Shown here piece by piece: positions 1-8,422 of a stretch of DNA of 64,000 bases. The notes beneath the pieces were generated by a model. It did no database searches and had not been told where the DNA came from. It saw nothing but the letters and a program-made list of their open reading frames with translations. The stretch is from positions 107,384-171,383 of the forward strand of contig JBFGZS010000001.1 in the NCBI GenBank assembly GCA_041586615.1, in the 5' to 3' direction. Position numbers and translations under genes: made by a program. Source of the DNA: Motiliproteus sp041586615. GTDB taxonomy: Bacteria; Pseudomonadota; Gammaproteobacteria; Pseudomonadales; Balneatricaceae. Positions within the stretch are counted from its first letter, which is position 1. Each line of letters opens with the position of its first letter.

Positions 1-219
1 CGGTTCAACCTGGTCAACCGGCCAATGCCGTTTGCGCGTGATGCGTGGGGGCTCCTGGTACGACATCGGCCGACTGGCCCGCTCCGCAAGCCGTTATCGG
101 CACCCGCCGTCGGCAACGCGCAACGCCTGGGGATTCCGGTTAGCCCTGGATTTACACTAGTAAAGCCTGAACAAGCAACAATCGACGCCATGCTAACCGC
201 AGGTTTTAACAGCCCGTGA
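1..219 (+). CDS. Partial ORF, C-terminal end of an unknown protein
   Basis: An open frame runs from the first base of the window to a TGA at 217-219 (72 residues). An internal ATG at 25 exists but has no clear ribosome binding site, so the true start, if the gene is real, probably lies upstream of the window. I recognise no domain; the residues are ordinary and rich in Pro, Arg and Ala. No terminator follows. It may equally be a chance open frame; nothing beyond the absence of stops supports it. Confidence 0.3.
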   Translation, partial: RFNLVNRPMPFARDAWGLLVRHRPTGPLRKPLSAPAVGNAQRLGIPVSPGFTLVKPEQATIDAMLTAGFNSP

Positions 220-360
220 AACAGGCTTTAGATCGAATGTTCACCGACAGTAGGCTACGCTTATAAAGAGAGGGGTCTTTAACGCACCGGCTACATTGAT
301 TATATCCATATTATTATATGACCCTTTTTTTAGCCTCCGGCCTGATCCGAGGGAGGTCGT

Positions 361-792
361 ATGAGCCAGCTAACCCCTGTGTCTTCGGACACCATGCTTC
401 GCCGTGCGACACTGCGCATGAAAAAGCAGCTGCACTACGATTGGATCATCAGCACTTGCGGGGCGCTTTGGCGCGTACGGGCTATTGTCCTGCCCAATTA
501 TCACGAAGACGGCAGCGTGCATACGGGCATCACGTTCTCGGTAACGCTCAATGGCGACGCCTCGGATAGGCAATACAGCCTGTATTTTGAATTAAGTCCG
601 GTCGATAACAGGCTCACACTCAACTGGTCGAGTATTGTTCCCCCCCCGTCTAAGCGGGACCTCTGCGCCTTTGAGGGGATCTATCCCATCGGTTACCTGT
701 TAACCGATATCATCGATTGCGCGAAACCTTTTCCTATCGTGATCAATATCCCGATCCTGCCCGCAAAATCCCTGCGCTCTCTGGAAGCTTAA
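361..792 (+). CDS. Hypothetical protein, 143 aa
   Basis: The ATG at 361 is preceded by a strong Shine-Dalgarno (GAGGGAGGT, about 349-357), which makes translation credible. The protein has no signal peptide or membrane segment and no motif I recognise. The middle (about residues 45-85) alternates polar and hydrophobic residues in the way of a beta-rich fold, with several aromatic residues. It stands alone: the preceding open frame ends 140 bp upstream and the dispersed repeat copy A begins 52 bp after its stop. An A+T-rich stretch at about 290-320 (TTATATCC, TATTATTATA) could hold its promoter. Function unknown. Confidence 0.6.
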   Translation: MSQLTPVSSDTMLRRATLRMKKQLHYDWIISTCGALWRVRAIVLPNYHEDGSVHTGITFSVTLNGDASDRQYSLYFELSPVDNRLTLNWSSIVPPPSKRDLCAFEGIYPIGYLLTDIIDCAKPFPIVINIPILPAKSLRSLEA

Positions 793-844
793 GCACCAGT
801 AGCTCACCACGATAAGCGCCGCCTTTCATTGTCCGGTTTCTATG

Positions 845-930
845 AAGGCAGCAACGTCATACCGCGCAAAACATGCCGCCTTGATAGGCGGTTCATAAAT
901 GAACCGCCGTGGCATAAAACCACCTGAGTG
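845..930 (+). repeat. Dispersed structured repeat, copy A
   Basis: Copy of a family also present at 12622-12727, 45018-45114, 46258-46350 and 48118-48222. It contains a tight hairpin CCGCCT-TGAT-AGGCGG, an overlapping palindrome GGCGGTTCAT-AA-ATGAACCGCC, and a third stem GTGG...CCAC. It starts 52 bp after the stop of the 361-792 gene. The rest of the 793-1162 gap holds only the mdh promoter region. Confidence 0.85.
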
Positions 931-1076
931 TTGATGCCCGGTTAATCCAGCACCGCAATAACGCCTTTCTTATCAGCGACCTTCGGCTTGCCCCCCTCCC
1001 GCTCTGCGCCTATCCCTATAGGCTAGCCCATTGGTCTTATTCCTCCTTGGACCGATAGCCTCACTTATTACATTGC

Positions 1077-1085
1077 TGTTATACT
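1077..1085 (+). promoter_or_regulatory. Extended -10 promoter element for mdh
   Basis: TGT followed by TATACT forms an extended -10 (TGn-TATACT), about 78 bp before the mdh start codon. No convincing -35 is present at 17 bp spacing, which is usual for extended -10 promoters. Confidence 0.4.
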
Positions 1086-1162
1086 GCGCCCACCTTCGCG
1101 CTGGCTCCGTTACTACGGTTGCCCGGCGAACCATACATCTAATAACCACAAGGGGACTTTCC

Positions 1163-2146
1163 ATGAAACAGCCTATACGGGTTGCAGTCACCGGCGCTGC
1201 TGGACAAATCAGCTACTCACTGCTGATCCGAATCGCTTCCGGTCAAATGCTGGGCAACGATCAGCCAGTTATTCTGCAACTGCTGGAAATCACTCCTGCG
1301 CTGGATGCCCTGAAGGGTGTCGCTATGGAACTTGAAGATTGCGCATTCCCACTGCTGCAAGGTATCGTCATGAGCGATGATGCCAATGTTGCATTTAAAG
1401 ACGCTGATTACGCCCTCCTGGTTGGCGCACGTCCTCGTGGCCCTGGCATGGAGCGTAAAGACCTGCTGGAAGCCAACGCAGCCATCTTCTCTGTGCAGGG
1501 CAAGGCGCTTAACGACCATGCCAGCCGTGACGTGAAAGTCCTGGTTGTCGGCAACCCAGCCAACACCAACGCACTGATCGCACAACAGAATGCGCCTGAT
1601 CTGGATCCCAAGCAGTTTACTGCCATGACCCGTCTGGACCACAACCGTGCCGCAGCCCAGCTGGCCAACAAGTGCGGCAAGCACGTGACCGACGTGAAAA
1701 AAGTCACTATTTGGGGCAACCACTCGGCGACTCAGTACCCCGATATCAGCAACACCACGGTTGCCGGCGCCGCGGCAACGGGCCTGGTCGCAGACAGCTG
1801 GTACAAAGAAACCTTTATCCCTGACGTGCAGCAGCGCGGCGCAGCGATCATCAAAGCTCGCGGCCTCTCCAGTGCGGCCTCTGCCGCTAACGCGGCTGTT
1901 GAACACATGCGTGACTGGGCCCTGGGCACACAGGAAGGCGATTGGGTCAGCATGGCCATCCCAAGCAACGGCAACAGCTACGGCATCGAAGAAGGTCTTA
2001 TCTACTCCTTCCCGGTTACCTGCAAGAATGGCCAGTACAGCATCGTCGACGGTCTTGAAATCAGTGATTTCAGCCGTGAAAAGATGACGGCTACGCAGCA
2101 GGAATTGATGGAAGAGCGTGACGGCGTTAAGCACCTGTTCGCCTAA
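1163..2146 (+). CDS. mdh: Malate dehydrogenase (NAD-dependent)
   Basis: A 327-residue cytosolic enzyme of the TCA cycle that interconverts malate and oxaloacetate with NAD. Seen: the N-terminal Rossmann motif TGAAGQI, the substrate-loop arginines in GARPRGPGMERKD, the catalytic Asp-His neighbourhood TRLDHNRA, and the catalytic-histidine motif WGNHSATQYPD. Length and motifs match the long-loop MDH type of beta- and gammaproteobacteria rather than the 312-residue E. coli type. The ATG at 1163 follows AGGGGA at a proper distance; the open frame continues upstream to 1031 but without conserved sequence. The gene is monocistronic: it has its own promoter-like element and a clear intrinsic terminator right after its stop. 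Confidence 0.95.
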   Translation: MKQPIRVAVTGAAGQISYSLLIRIASGQMLGNDQPVILQLLEITPALDALKGVAMELEDCAFPLLQGIVMSDDANVAFKDADYALLVGARPRGPGMERKDLLEANAAIFSVQGKALNDHASRDVKVLVVGNPANTNALIAQQNAPDLDPKQFTAMTRLDHNRAAAQLANKCGKHVTDVKKVTIWGNHSATQYPDISNTTVAGAAATGLVADSWYKETFIPDVQQRGAAIIKARGLSSAASAANAAVEHMRDWALGTQEGDWVSMAIPSNGNSYGIEEGLIYSFPVTCKNGQYSIVDGLEISDFSREKMTATQQELMEERDGVKHLFA

Positions 2147-2189
2147 GCGTCCCCTTAGCGTAGCCGCATAAGCGGCGCGCAATGTAATA

Positions 2190-2221
2190 AAACCGCGACC
2201 CACAGGTTGCGGTTTTTTTTT
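2190..2221 (+). terminator. Rho-independent terminator of mdh
   Basis: Stem AAACCGC...GCGGTTT (extended by GAC/GTT) with a short loop, followed directly by an uninterrupted T run, 44 bp after the mdh stop. Confidence 0.85.
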
Positions 2222-2323
2222 GCACAACGTCAGCACAGATACCCAACAGTGTTGATTCTGAGCCAGTAACGCCCATAATGCCAATAGTGCCAGTAACGCA
2301 AAGCAAGACTCTCATGACGCCTG

Positions 2324-2362
2324 CAGCATGAAACTACAGCATGAAACTACAGTATGAGCATG
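2324..2362 (+). repeat. Short tandem repeat at the start of the TAXI gene
   Basis: Two exact copies of the 13-mer CAGCATGAAACTA (2324-2336, 2337-2349) followed by a degenerate third (CAGTATGAGCATGAAACCA). The annotated start codon at 2354 and the next ATG at 2360 both lie in the degenerate copy, so the start region itself appears to be repeat-derived. Confidence 0.6.
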
Positions 2363-3685
2363 AAACCACAGCATAAAGCCCCCGCTATCGGTGACCACCT
2401 ATTGCTCTACGGCGCGGGCGCGTTACTCATCCTTATTGGCTTTATTATCGCGTATCAATTTGTCGAACCCGCGCCCCCCGACCGCATCCGCATGACGACC
2501 GGCCACCCCGGCAATGCTTATTACCAGTTTGCGCTGCAGTATCAGCAAGCCCTGGCGCGCAATGGCATTACCCTGGAGATAATGCCGAGTGCTGGGTCGG
2601 TAGAAAACCTGCAACGCTTACACAGTGGACAGGCCGATATCGCCTTTATTCAAGGTGGTATCCGGGACGACAGCGCACATTCACTAGAAAGCCTGGGCAG
2701 CCTTTACTACGAACCTTTGTGGCTATTTCACCGCAAGAGCGCCGCGCTTGATTACCTCTCCGGACTCAAAGGCCAAACAATTAGCGTCGGAGATCCCGGT
2801 AGTGGGACCCGGGCTGTGGCATTACAACTGCTGAACGATAACGGGGTTGACAGCAGCAATAGCACACTGACGAGCCACGTTTCCGATCCGCTCAATGCAC
2901 TGCTTAACGGGGACGTTGACGCGGTATTCCTGGTAACAAGTCCGAGCACCACACAGATTCAGACGCTGATCCAGCACCCCGATATCACCCTGTTCCACGT
3001 TCAGCGAGCCCCAGCCTACCTGCGCCGCCATAGCTACCTATCCAGCGTCACCCTTGCCCAGGGCGTGATTGATCCGGCGCAGAACAGCCCTGCAGAGTCC
3101 ATCACCTTGCTGGCACCGGCAGCCACCCTGGTGGTTAATCGACAATTTCACCCGGCGTTGACAGCCCTGCTACTGCAAGCCGCGCAGCAGATTCATGGCC
3201 GGCACGGCCTATTCGCCAATGCCGGCGACTTCCCTGCAGCGACGCATACCGATTACCCGCTAAATAGTGACGCTGAGCGCTTTTATCGCGCGGGACCGCC
3301 CTTTTTGCAGCGTTACCTCCCCTTCTGGGCGGCCAACCTGATAGACCGCCTGATGGTGATGCTGGTCCCGCTGGTAACCCTGATGATACCGCTGGTAAAA
3401 ATACTGCCGCCGACCTATCGCTGGCGCGTACGCTCGCGCATCTATCGTTGGTATGACCAGCTACGCGATCTGGATTTTGCCGTTGATGCACTGAATAACG
3501 GCACCGAAAGCGCCACACTCTTTGATCGCTTGCATCAGCTTGAAAAGGAGATCATGGACGTCGAAGTGCCGAAATCCTACGCCGACACACAGTATAATCT
3601 ACGTCTGCATCTGCGCTTGATCCGCGAACGCCTGGAACGCAAATCGGCCCATTTTAAACATCAGCAACAAAGCATAGATCCATGA
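2354..3685 (+). CDS. TAXI-family solute-binding protein, membrane anchored
   Basis: A 443-residue protein with the TAXI-type TRAP transporter solute-binding fold: an opening segment (TTGHPGNAYYQFA, about 49-61) and the middle motif SVGDPGSGTRAVA are typical. Residues 16-38 form an N-terminal membrane anchor, and about 335-357 form a second membrane segment, followed by an 80-residue charged, probably helical cytoplasmic tail. Ordinary TAXI receptors are soluble periplasmic proteins; this doubly anchored form with no TRAP permease genes nearby suggests a sensor or an orphan receptor rather than a classical uptake component. It overlaps the next gene by 4 nt (ATGA), so the two are translationally coupled. 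The start may be 2354 or 2360. Confidence 0.8.
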   Translation: MSMKPQHKAPAIGDHLLLYGAGALLILIGFIIAYQFVEPAPPDRIRMTTGHPGNAYYQFALQYQQALARNGITLEIMPSAGSVENLQRLHSGQADIAFIQGGIRDDSAHSLESLGSLYYEPLWLFHRKSAALDYLSGLKGQTISVGDPGSGTRAVALQLLNDNGVDSSNSTLTSHVSDPLNALLNGDVDAVFLVTSPSTTQIQTLIQHPDITLFHVQRAPAYLRRHSYLSSVTLAQGVIDPAQNSPAESITLLAPAATLVVNRQFHPALTALLLQAAQQIHGRHGLFANAGDFPAATHTDYPLNSDAERFYRAGPPFLQRYLPFWAANLIDRLMVMLVPLVTLMIPLVKILPPTYRWRVRSRIYRWYDQLRDLDFAVDALNNGTESATLFDRLHQLEKEIMDVEVPKSYADTQYNLRLHLRLIRERLERKSAHFKHQQQSIDP

Positions 3686-5220
3686 GCTTACGTACGTTCT
3701 TCCGCCTGTTTTTGACATTCGCGATGGCACAGGCCCCTGCCACGAGCGCCACAACGATCGTCACAACGATCGCCGATAGCTGTAACAACAACGGGGTGGT
3801 TGTCTATTCAAAAGACTGCCTTGACCAGCTGGCACGCGACCGAACGGCCCGTCAGAAAAAGCACACGCCTGCAGCCGCGCCCACCACGCAAGCCCCTAGG
3901 CAAAGCATCTCACCACCAACGCCAATCGATACCCGGAACACGGAAGCAACCAGCAGTGAAGTACCCCTCAATGACGTAACCATCAATGACGTAACCATCA
4001 GACGACGCGCCAAGCCACTTGCCACGCCCAGCACTGACACAGATCAGGCCGCCGCCACGGCAATAGCCCAACTCACAACCGATAAGCCCGACGTTGCCAG
4101 CACGCCAGTGCCAATCCCGGAAATACACCGGCTCCCGGTGGCAGCACAAACCATCGCCGGCACGGATAACCAACAGATTACTGCGCCAGTGCAACCGGAT
4201 TCTATCGGCACCGGTCAGCGCACCACCGCTGCAGCGAAAACAACAGCTAAACCAACAGCTAAACCAACAACCAAAACAACAAGTAAAACAACAGCTATAG
4301 CGGCAACGACAGCGATAATGGCAATGCCTTCAGCGCCACCCGCTCCGGCGGCCTGCGATGATAAAAAAATTATCGACGCGGCGGAAAAAGGACGTCTAGA
4401 TATCCTCAAACAGTGCGCCCCCAGCCCCGAGCAGCTCAGCCATATCGACACCCGCCGCCAAAGCTACGGACGAACACCGCTGCACTGGGGCGCGCTCAGC
4501 GGCTCATCACAACTGGTCGCGTACCTGATCAGCCAACAGGCCGACCCTGCCCGCCGTGCTCGCATGGACCGAGGCGCGCAGCCCGCTCATCTTGCCGCAC
4601 TCGCCGGCAACACCGACATACTCGCCCTGCTACAGCAATCAGATAGCGACCTGATGGACCAGGATTATCTCAAGCAAACCCCACTGCACCTGGCCGCCCG
4701 CAACGGCAGCCGAGAGACCGTGCAGTGGCTACTGTCGCAGGGAGCCAGGCTCGAGGCCCGTGACAGAATGAGTCGAACCCCCCTGATGACCGCGGCGCGC
4801 TACAACAACCCTGACGCCGCACAAGCCCTGCTCGAAGCCGGCGCAGATCCTGCACAAGCGACCCCGAAAGGCTTAACCGCACTGCATCTTGCCGCCCAAC
4901 ACTCGCTCAGCGTTGCACGCCTGTTGCTGGATAACGGCGTGGACATCGACGCAGAAACCCTTGCAGGCCACACGCCTTTATCTCGACTGGCCTCGGACCG
5001 TTACAACCGCTACCAAACCAACATTCAATTCCTGCTGGACAGGGGGGCAACGCTCAACCGTAATGGCGCAACCCTCCTCTCAACCAGCCTTGCAGCCAAC
5101 CAGTTATCGCTCTTCAAACAGCTGTTAAACATGGGGGCCAATCCGGACCAGCTCACCCTGTCTCGGCTAAAAAACAAGCCTCTGTTTGTGCAGGCCCTGA
5201 ATGAAAGCGGTCATCTCTGA
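3682..5220 (+). CDS. Exported ankyrin-repeat protein
   Basis: A 512-residue protein coupled to the TAXI gene by a 4-nt overlap. Residues 1-22 look like a signal peptide (hydrophobic stretch, Ala/Thr-rich cleavage area). A short Cys-containing segment follows (CNNNGVVVYSKDC), then a long Pro/Thr/Ala/Lys-rich linker to about residue 225, low in complexity around 190-210 where the DNA is an imprecise array of ACAACAGCTAAACC units. About eight ankyrin repeats fill residues 230-505, with good TPLHxAA motifs (TPLHWGALSG, TPLHLAARNG, TALHLAAQ). Ankyrin repeats bind other proteins; the partner is probably periplasmic and may be the TAXI receptor, but that is inference from gene coupling alone. Confidence 0.85.
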   Translation: MSLRTFFRLFLTFAMAQAPATSATTIVTTIADSCNNNGVVVYSKDCLDQLARDRTARQKKHTPAAAPTTQAPRQSISPPTPIDTRNTEATSSEVPLNDVTINDVTIRRRAKPLATPSTDTDQAAATAIAQLTTDKPDVASTPVPIPEIHRLPVAAQTIAGTDNQQITAPVQPDSIGTGQRTTAAAKTTAKPTAKPTTKTTSKTTAIAATTAIMAMPSAPPAPAACDDKKIIDAAEKGRLDILKQCAPSPEQLSHIDTRRQSYGRTPLHWGALSGSSQLVAYLISQQADPARRARMDRGAQPAHLAALAGNTDILALLQQSDSDLMDQDYLKQTPLHLAARNGSRETVQWLLSQGARLEARDRMSRTPLMTAARYNNPDAAQALLEAGADPAQATPKGLTALHLAAQHSLSVARLLLDNGVDIDAETLAGHTPLSRLASDRYNRYQTNIQFLLDRGATLNRNGATLLSTSLAANQLSLFKQLLNMGANPDQLTLSRLKNKPLFVQALNESGHL

Positions 5221-5232
5221 CACGCGACCGTC

Positions 5233-5344
5233 TTCCCAGTCCATCGTTTTCCCAGTCCATCGTTTTCCCAGACATCCGTTTTCCCAGACATCCACTTTCC
5301 CAGACGCCCGCTTTCCTAGACAACCATTTTCCCAGACAAGCAAG
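5233..5344. repeat. 16-bp tandem array, 7 units
   Basis: Seven consecutive 16-bp units of the form TTCCCAGACATCCGTT. The first two are identical, the later ones diverge at 2-5 positions, and the register is kept throughout. The array starts 12 bp after the ankyrin gene's stop and fills the first part of the 5221-5525 gap; the rest of that gap shows nothing clear apart from the next gene's ribosome binding site. Confidence 0.9.
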
Positions 5345-5525
5345 CCCTCCTGTCATGCGCCCCCCCCCCTACGGCGTCCTTCTCAACGTCAGAGCAAGCG
5401 CATGGCAGGACACTCAGACAAACCATTGATCCACGTTAGTAAAGTTGTCGCTACGTGGCAAAAGCCCTATCCCGCATCTCAACGGCATGTAAAAATACGG
5501 CATGGATTACTAAGGAATGCCGACC

Positions 5526-5885
5526 ATGAGACCAAGGACTTTCACCGCAATCGCGACGCTTGGCTCCGCGCTATTGCTCTTGCTGCCTACCCAGGCCCCG
5601 GCCGCCAGCGCGGTGAAGCACTGCCCAAGATGCAGCGAAATTGCCGAGGAGATTTATGCGGTCTTAGACAGCCGCTGTGATACCCCTATGCAGCCGGTCC
5701 TTATCCGCAAGCAACCGGCGTATATTTTTCTGACTATCTACGACGAAATCAGCCAAGGCGTCGATCCAGCCATCCGTGGCAAGGTCTATCAAGCCACACT
5801 TGATGGCATAGAATGCAACAACATCAACGCCGGCCTGAAGGATGCGCGCCGCGTTGCTAGCGAGATAGCGACCCAATCACAATAG
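5526..5885 (+). CDS. Small exported protein, function unknown
   Basis: A 119-residue protein with a signal peptide (basic start, hydrophobic core, cleavage after APAASA at about residue 27). The mature part begins with a CxxC pair (HCPRCSEIAEEIY) and holds two further cysteines (SRCDTP and ECNN), so two disulfides or a metal site are possible. The Shine-Dalgarno AAGGA at 5512-5516 favours the ATG at 5526 over the one at 5517, which it abuts. No family recognised. The gene's last codons and stop form the first part of the 14-bp tandem array that follows. Confidence 0.7.
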   Translation: MRPRTFTAIATLGSALLLLLPTQAPAASAVKHCPRCSEIAEEIYAVLDSRCDTPMQPVLIRKQPAYIFLTIYDEISQGVDPAIRGKVYQATLDGIECNNINAGLKDARRVASEIATQSQ

Positions 5886-6038
5886 CCTGAGCACAATAGC
5901 CTGAGCACTATGGCCTGAGCACAATAGCCTGAGCACTATGGCCTGAGCACTATGGCCTGAGCACTATGGCCTGAGCACTATGGCCTGAGCACTATGGCCT
6001 GAGCACTATGGCCTGAGCACAATAGCCTGAGCACTATG
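5885..6038. repeat. 14-bp tandem array, 11 units
   Basis: Eleven perfect-register 14-bp units, GCCTGAGCAC followed by either TATG (8 units) or AATA (3 units: first, third and tenth), then a decaying twelfth unit from 6039. The first G is the last base of the TAG stop of the upstream gene, whose final codons (ACA ATA G in the unit phase) match the unit. The rest of the 5886-6266 gap holds the dusA promoter. Confidence 0.95.
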
Positions 6039-6117
6039 GCCTGAGACAATAGCGCGAGCACATTAACGCGACCACGAGACACTAACGCAACACGCACTGC
6101 GGGTGGCGCACCTAACA

Positions 6118-6146
6118 TCGAATAGTCGGGTGGCGGAGTGTATAAT
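6118..6146 (+). promoter_or_regulatory. Candidate sigma70 promoter for dusA-tal
   Basis: A perfect -10 TATAAT at 6141-6146, with a weak -35 TCGAAT 17 bp upstream, about 120 bp before the dusA start. Confidence 0.5.
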
Positions 6147-6266
6147 CAGCGCTGACTTTGTCACCACGCTGCAAAACAGCCGAATAAGCCCAGAGACTCG
6201 GCTTTTGCACCAGGGTCGATCAATTACCTCCTGAACCGCTACAATCCCCGAGGTTAAGAAGCGTTA

Positions 6267-7367
6267 ATGGCTGCAACACAGAACACACCCCATTCAACCG
6301 ACCCGCACGCGCATTCGGTTTCTCTTCGTCCCGATGCACGGCGCTTCTGCGTGGCGCCCATGCTCGACTGGACGGATCGTCACTGCCGGTATTTTCACCG
6401 TTTATTAAGCAAAAACGCGCTGCTGTACACCGAGATGGTCACGACCGGTGCGTTACTGCATGCCGATGTCGGCCGCTTCCTGGATTTCGACCCCCTTGAA
6501 CAGCCTGTTGCGCTACAACTGGGCGGCAGCAACCCCACTGAGCTCGCCCATTGTGCACACCTTGCACAACAGTGGGGCTACCAGGAAGTTAATCTTAACG
6601 TCGGCTGCCCCAGCGACAGGGTCCAGAACGGGATGTTCGGCGCCTGCTTGATGGCGGACGCGCAGCGCGTCTACGACGGTCTTGCCGCGATGCTGGACCG
6701 CGTGGATATCCCCGTGACGATCAAGCACCGGATCGGTATTGACGCGCATGACAGCTACGAGTTCCTGCACCAATTCGTTGAAAAAGTAGCGACGTCGGGT
6801 TGCTCAACCTTTATCGTCCATGCCCGCAAAGCCATCCTGCAGGGGCTCAGCCCAAAAGAAAACCGCCACATTCCGCCCCTGATCTACGACCGTGTTTATC
6901 GTCTTAAACACGATTTCCCGCAACTGGAAATCATCATTAATGGGGGAATCACAACCTTTACCGACATCGATCAGCATCTGACGCATGTCGATGGCGTCAT
7001 GGTCGGCCGTGAAGCCTACCAGAACCCGATGCTCCTCACCGACGTAGATCAGCGCGTGTACGGCTGCGACACCGCCGCGGTCGATCTGGCGCACGTTATC
7101 GACCAACTCTGCGACTACTGCGATCGCGAACAAGCCAAGGGCGCCCAACTAGGGTGGATCACCCGCCATGTGCTCGGTTTGTTTCAAGGCCAACCTGGCG
7201 CGCGGCGCTATCGGCGCTATATCAGCGAAAACGCCCACAAACCCGGCGCCACCAGCGCCGTGCTGCGCGACGCTGTCGCGCAACTAGTCCCGCCCGATTC
7301 CCAACAGGCTTATACTAACAATCCTTCGAACATCAAAGAGATAACACTCGATGGCCAACCTGCTTGA
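6267..7367 (+). CDS. dusA: tRNA-dihydrouridine(20/20a) synthase DusA
   Basis: A 366-residue FMN enzyme that reduces uridine to dihydrouridine in the tRNA D-loop. The opening APMLDWTDRHCRYFHRLL (about 31-48) is the DusA-type flavin-binding signature. The motif NVGCPSDRV is followed by the catalytic cysteine in FGACLM; TIKHRIG supplies the FMN-contacting lysine, and INGGI and GREAYQNP are phosphate-binding segments near the end. It is slightly longer than E. coli DusA because of a 25-residue polar N-terminus. Its 3' end overlaps the tal start by 17 nt in another frame, so the two are co-transcribed. Confidence 0.95.
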   Translation: MAATQNTPHSTDPHAHSVSLRPDARRFCVAPMLDWTDRHCRYFHRLLSKNALLYTEMVTTGALLHADVGRFLDFDPLEQPVALQLGGSNPTELAHCAHLAQQWGYQEVNLNVGCPSDRVQNGMFGACLMADAQRVYDGLAAMLDRVDIPVTIKHRIGIDAHDSYEFLHQFVEKVATSGCSTFIVHARKAILQGLSPKENRHIPPLIYDRVYRLKHDFPQLEIIINGGITTFTDIDQHLTHVDGVMVGREAYQNPMLLTDVDQRVYGCDTAAVDLAHVIDQLCDYCDREQAKGAQLGWITRHVLGLFQGQPGARRYRRYISENAHKPGATSAVLRDAVAQLVPPDSQQAYTNNPSNIKEITLDGQPA

Positions 7368-8316
7368 GCAACTTAAGACCATAACCACCGTTGTCGCCGA
7401 TACGGGCGAGTTCGAATCGATTAAACGCTTTGCGCCCGTAGACGCCACCACCAATCCATCACTCATTCTCAAGGCCGCCCAGCAAGCCGAATACGCCCCC
7501 TTGCTGCAGGATGTCGCTATACGCGCGGATGCGGCCGGCATCGCACCGGATCAGCGCATCAGCTATATGGCCGACCGCCTGGCGGTTAATTTCGGACTGG
7601 AGATCCTCAAGGTGATCCCCGGACGCATCTCCACCGAAGTCGATTCGCGCCTCTCCTTTGATACCGAAGCGACCGTTAACAAGGCCCGCGAGATTATCGC
7701 CCTGTATAACGACGCCGGCGTCAGCAAGGAGCGCGTTTTAATCAAAATCGCATCCACCTGGGAAGGCATTCAGGCGGCCGCACAACTGGAAAAAGAGGGT
7801 ATCAACTGCAATCTGACGCTGCTGTTCGGCTTTGCCCAGGCCGTGGCGTGCGCCGAAGCCGGTGCGTTCCTGATCTCACCGTTTGTGGGTCGTATCCTAG
7901 ACTGGTTCAAAGCATCCACCGGCCGCGACAGCTATGCCGCCAGCGAAGATCCGGGCGTACTGTCCGTGACCCGTATCTACAACTACTACAAGCAGCATGG
8001 CTACGACACCATCGTCATGGGCGCCAGCTTCCGCAACAGCGGCGAGCTGATCGAGCTAGCCGGCTGTGACCGCCTCACGATCAGTCCCGCCTTGCTGGAT
8101 GAGCTCGCCGCAACCGAGGGTACACTGGTGCGCAAGCTTTCCCCTCAACGCGCTCCCGACAGCCAAAGCACGGCCGAGGAGAGGCTTAGCCTCAATGAAA
8201 AGCAGTTCCGCTGGATGATGAACGAAGACGCCATGGCGACGGAAAAACTCGCCGAAGGGATCAGAAACTTCAGCGCCGACCAGATCAAGCTCGAAGCCCT
8301 GTTGCAGTCGCTCTGA
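7351..8316 (+). CDS. tal: Transaldolase
   Basis: A 321-residue TalB-type enzyme of the pentose phosphate pathway that transfers dihydroxyacetone units. The Schiff-base lysine sits in VLIKIASTWEG; the N-terminal DATTNPSLIL and the later NLTLLFGFAQA and SPFVGRILDW are the family signatures. The start codon lies inside dusA (17-nt overlap) with no strong ribosome binding site of its own, suggesting coupling to dusA translation. A 12-bp perfect inverted repeat follows. Confidence 0.96.
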   Translation: MANLLEQLKTITTVVADTGEFESIKRFAPVDATTNPSLILKAAQQAEYAPLLQDVAIRADAAGIAPDQRISYMADRLAVNFGLEILKVIPGRISTEVDSRLSFDTEATVNKAREIIALYNDAGVSKERVLIKIASTWEGIQAAAQLEKEGINCNLTLLFGFAQAVACAEAGAFLISPFVGRILDWFKASTGRDSYAASEDPGVLSVTRIYNYYKQHGYDTIVMGASFRNSGELIELAGCDRLTISPALLDELAATEGTLVRKLSPQRAPDSQSTAEERLSLNEKQFRWMMNEDAMATEKLAEGIRNFSADQIKLEALLQSL

Positions 8317-8333
8317 TCGAAGACAGATAGCCG

Positions 8334-8369
8334 CTATGCCTGAAGCGTACTTTCGCTCTTCAGGCATAG
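8334..8369. terminator. Inverted repeat after tal
   Basis: Perfect 12-bp stem CTATGCCTGAAG / CTTCAGGCATAG with a 12-nt loop, 18 bp after the tal stop. It lacks a T tract, so it may stabilise or attenuate rather than terminate. Confidence 0.5.
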
Positions 8370-8422
8370 CGCGTGCGTGGAAGCTCGGTAGCGATTTTTG
8401 CCGCAAAGGCTACGCGAGCTCT

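Noticed and set aside
845..930. Insertion sequence or MITE with terminal inverted repeats
   Set aside because: Copies lack consistent terminal inverted repeats and target duplications; the ends differ among copies, and no transposase is in the window. A REP-like or RNA element fits better.
942..1022. Minus-strand open stretch reading GKPKVADKKGVIAVLD before a stop
   Set aside because: It looks protein-like and could be a gene remnant, but it is only 26 codons, has no start codon, and an in-frame stop lies just upstream.
1217..2284. Long minus-strand open frame (355 codons) antisense to mdh
   Set aside because: It is the shadow of a strongly coding gene with unmistakable malate dehydrogenase motifs; no ribosome binding site or known domain.
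5885..6038. CRISPR array
   Set aside because: The 14-bp units are contiguous with no spacers, and no cas genes are present; it is a simple tandem repeat.
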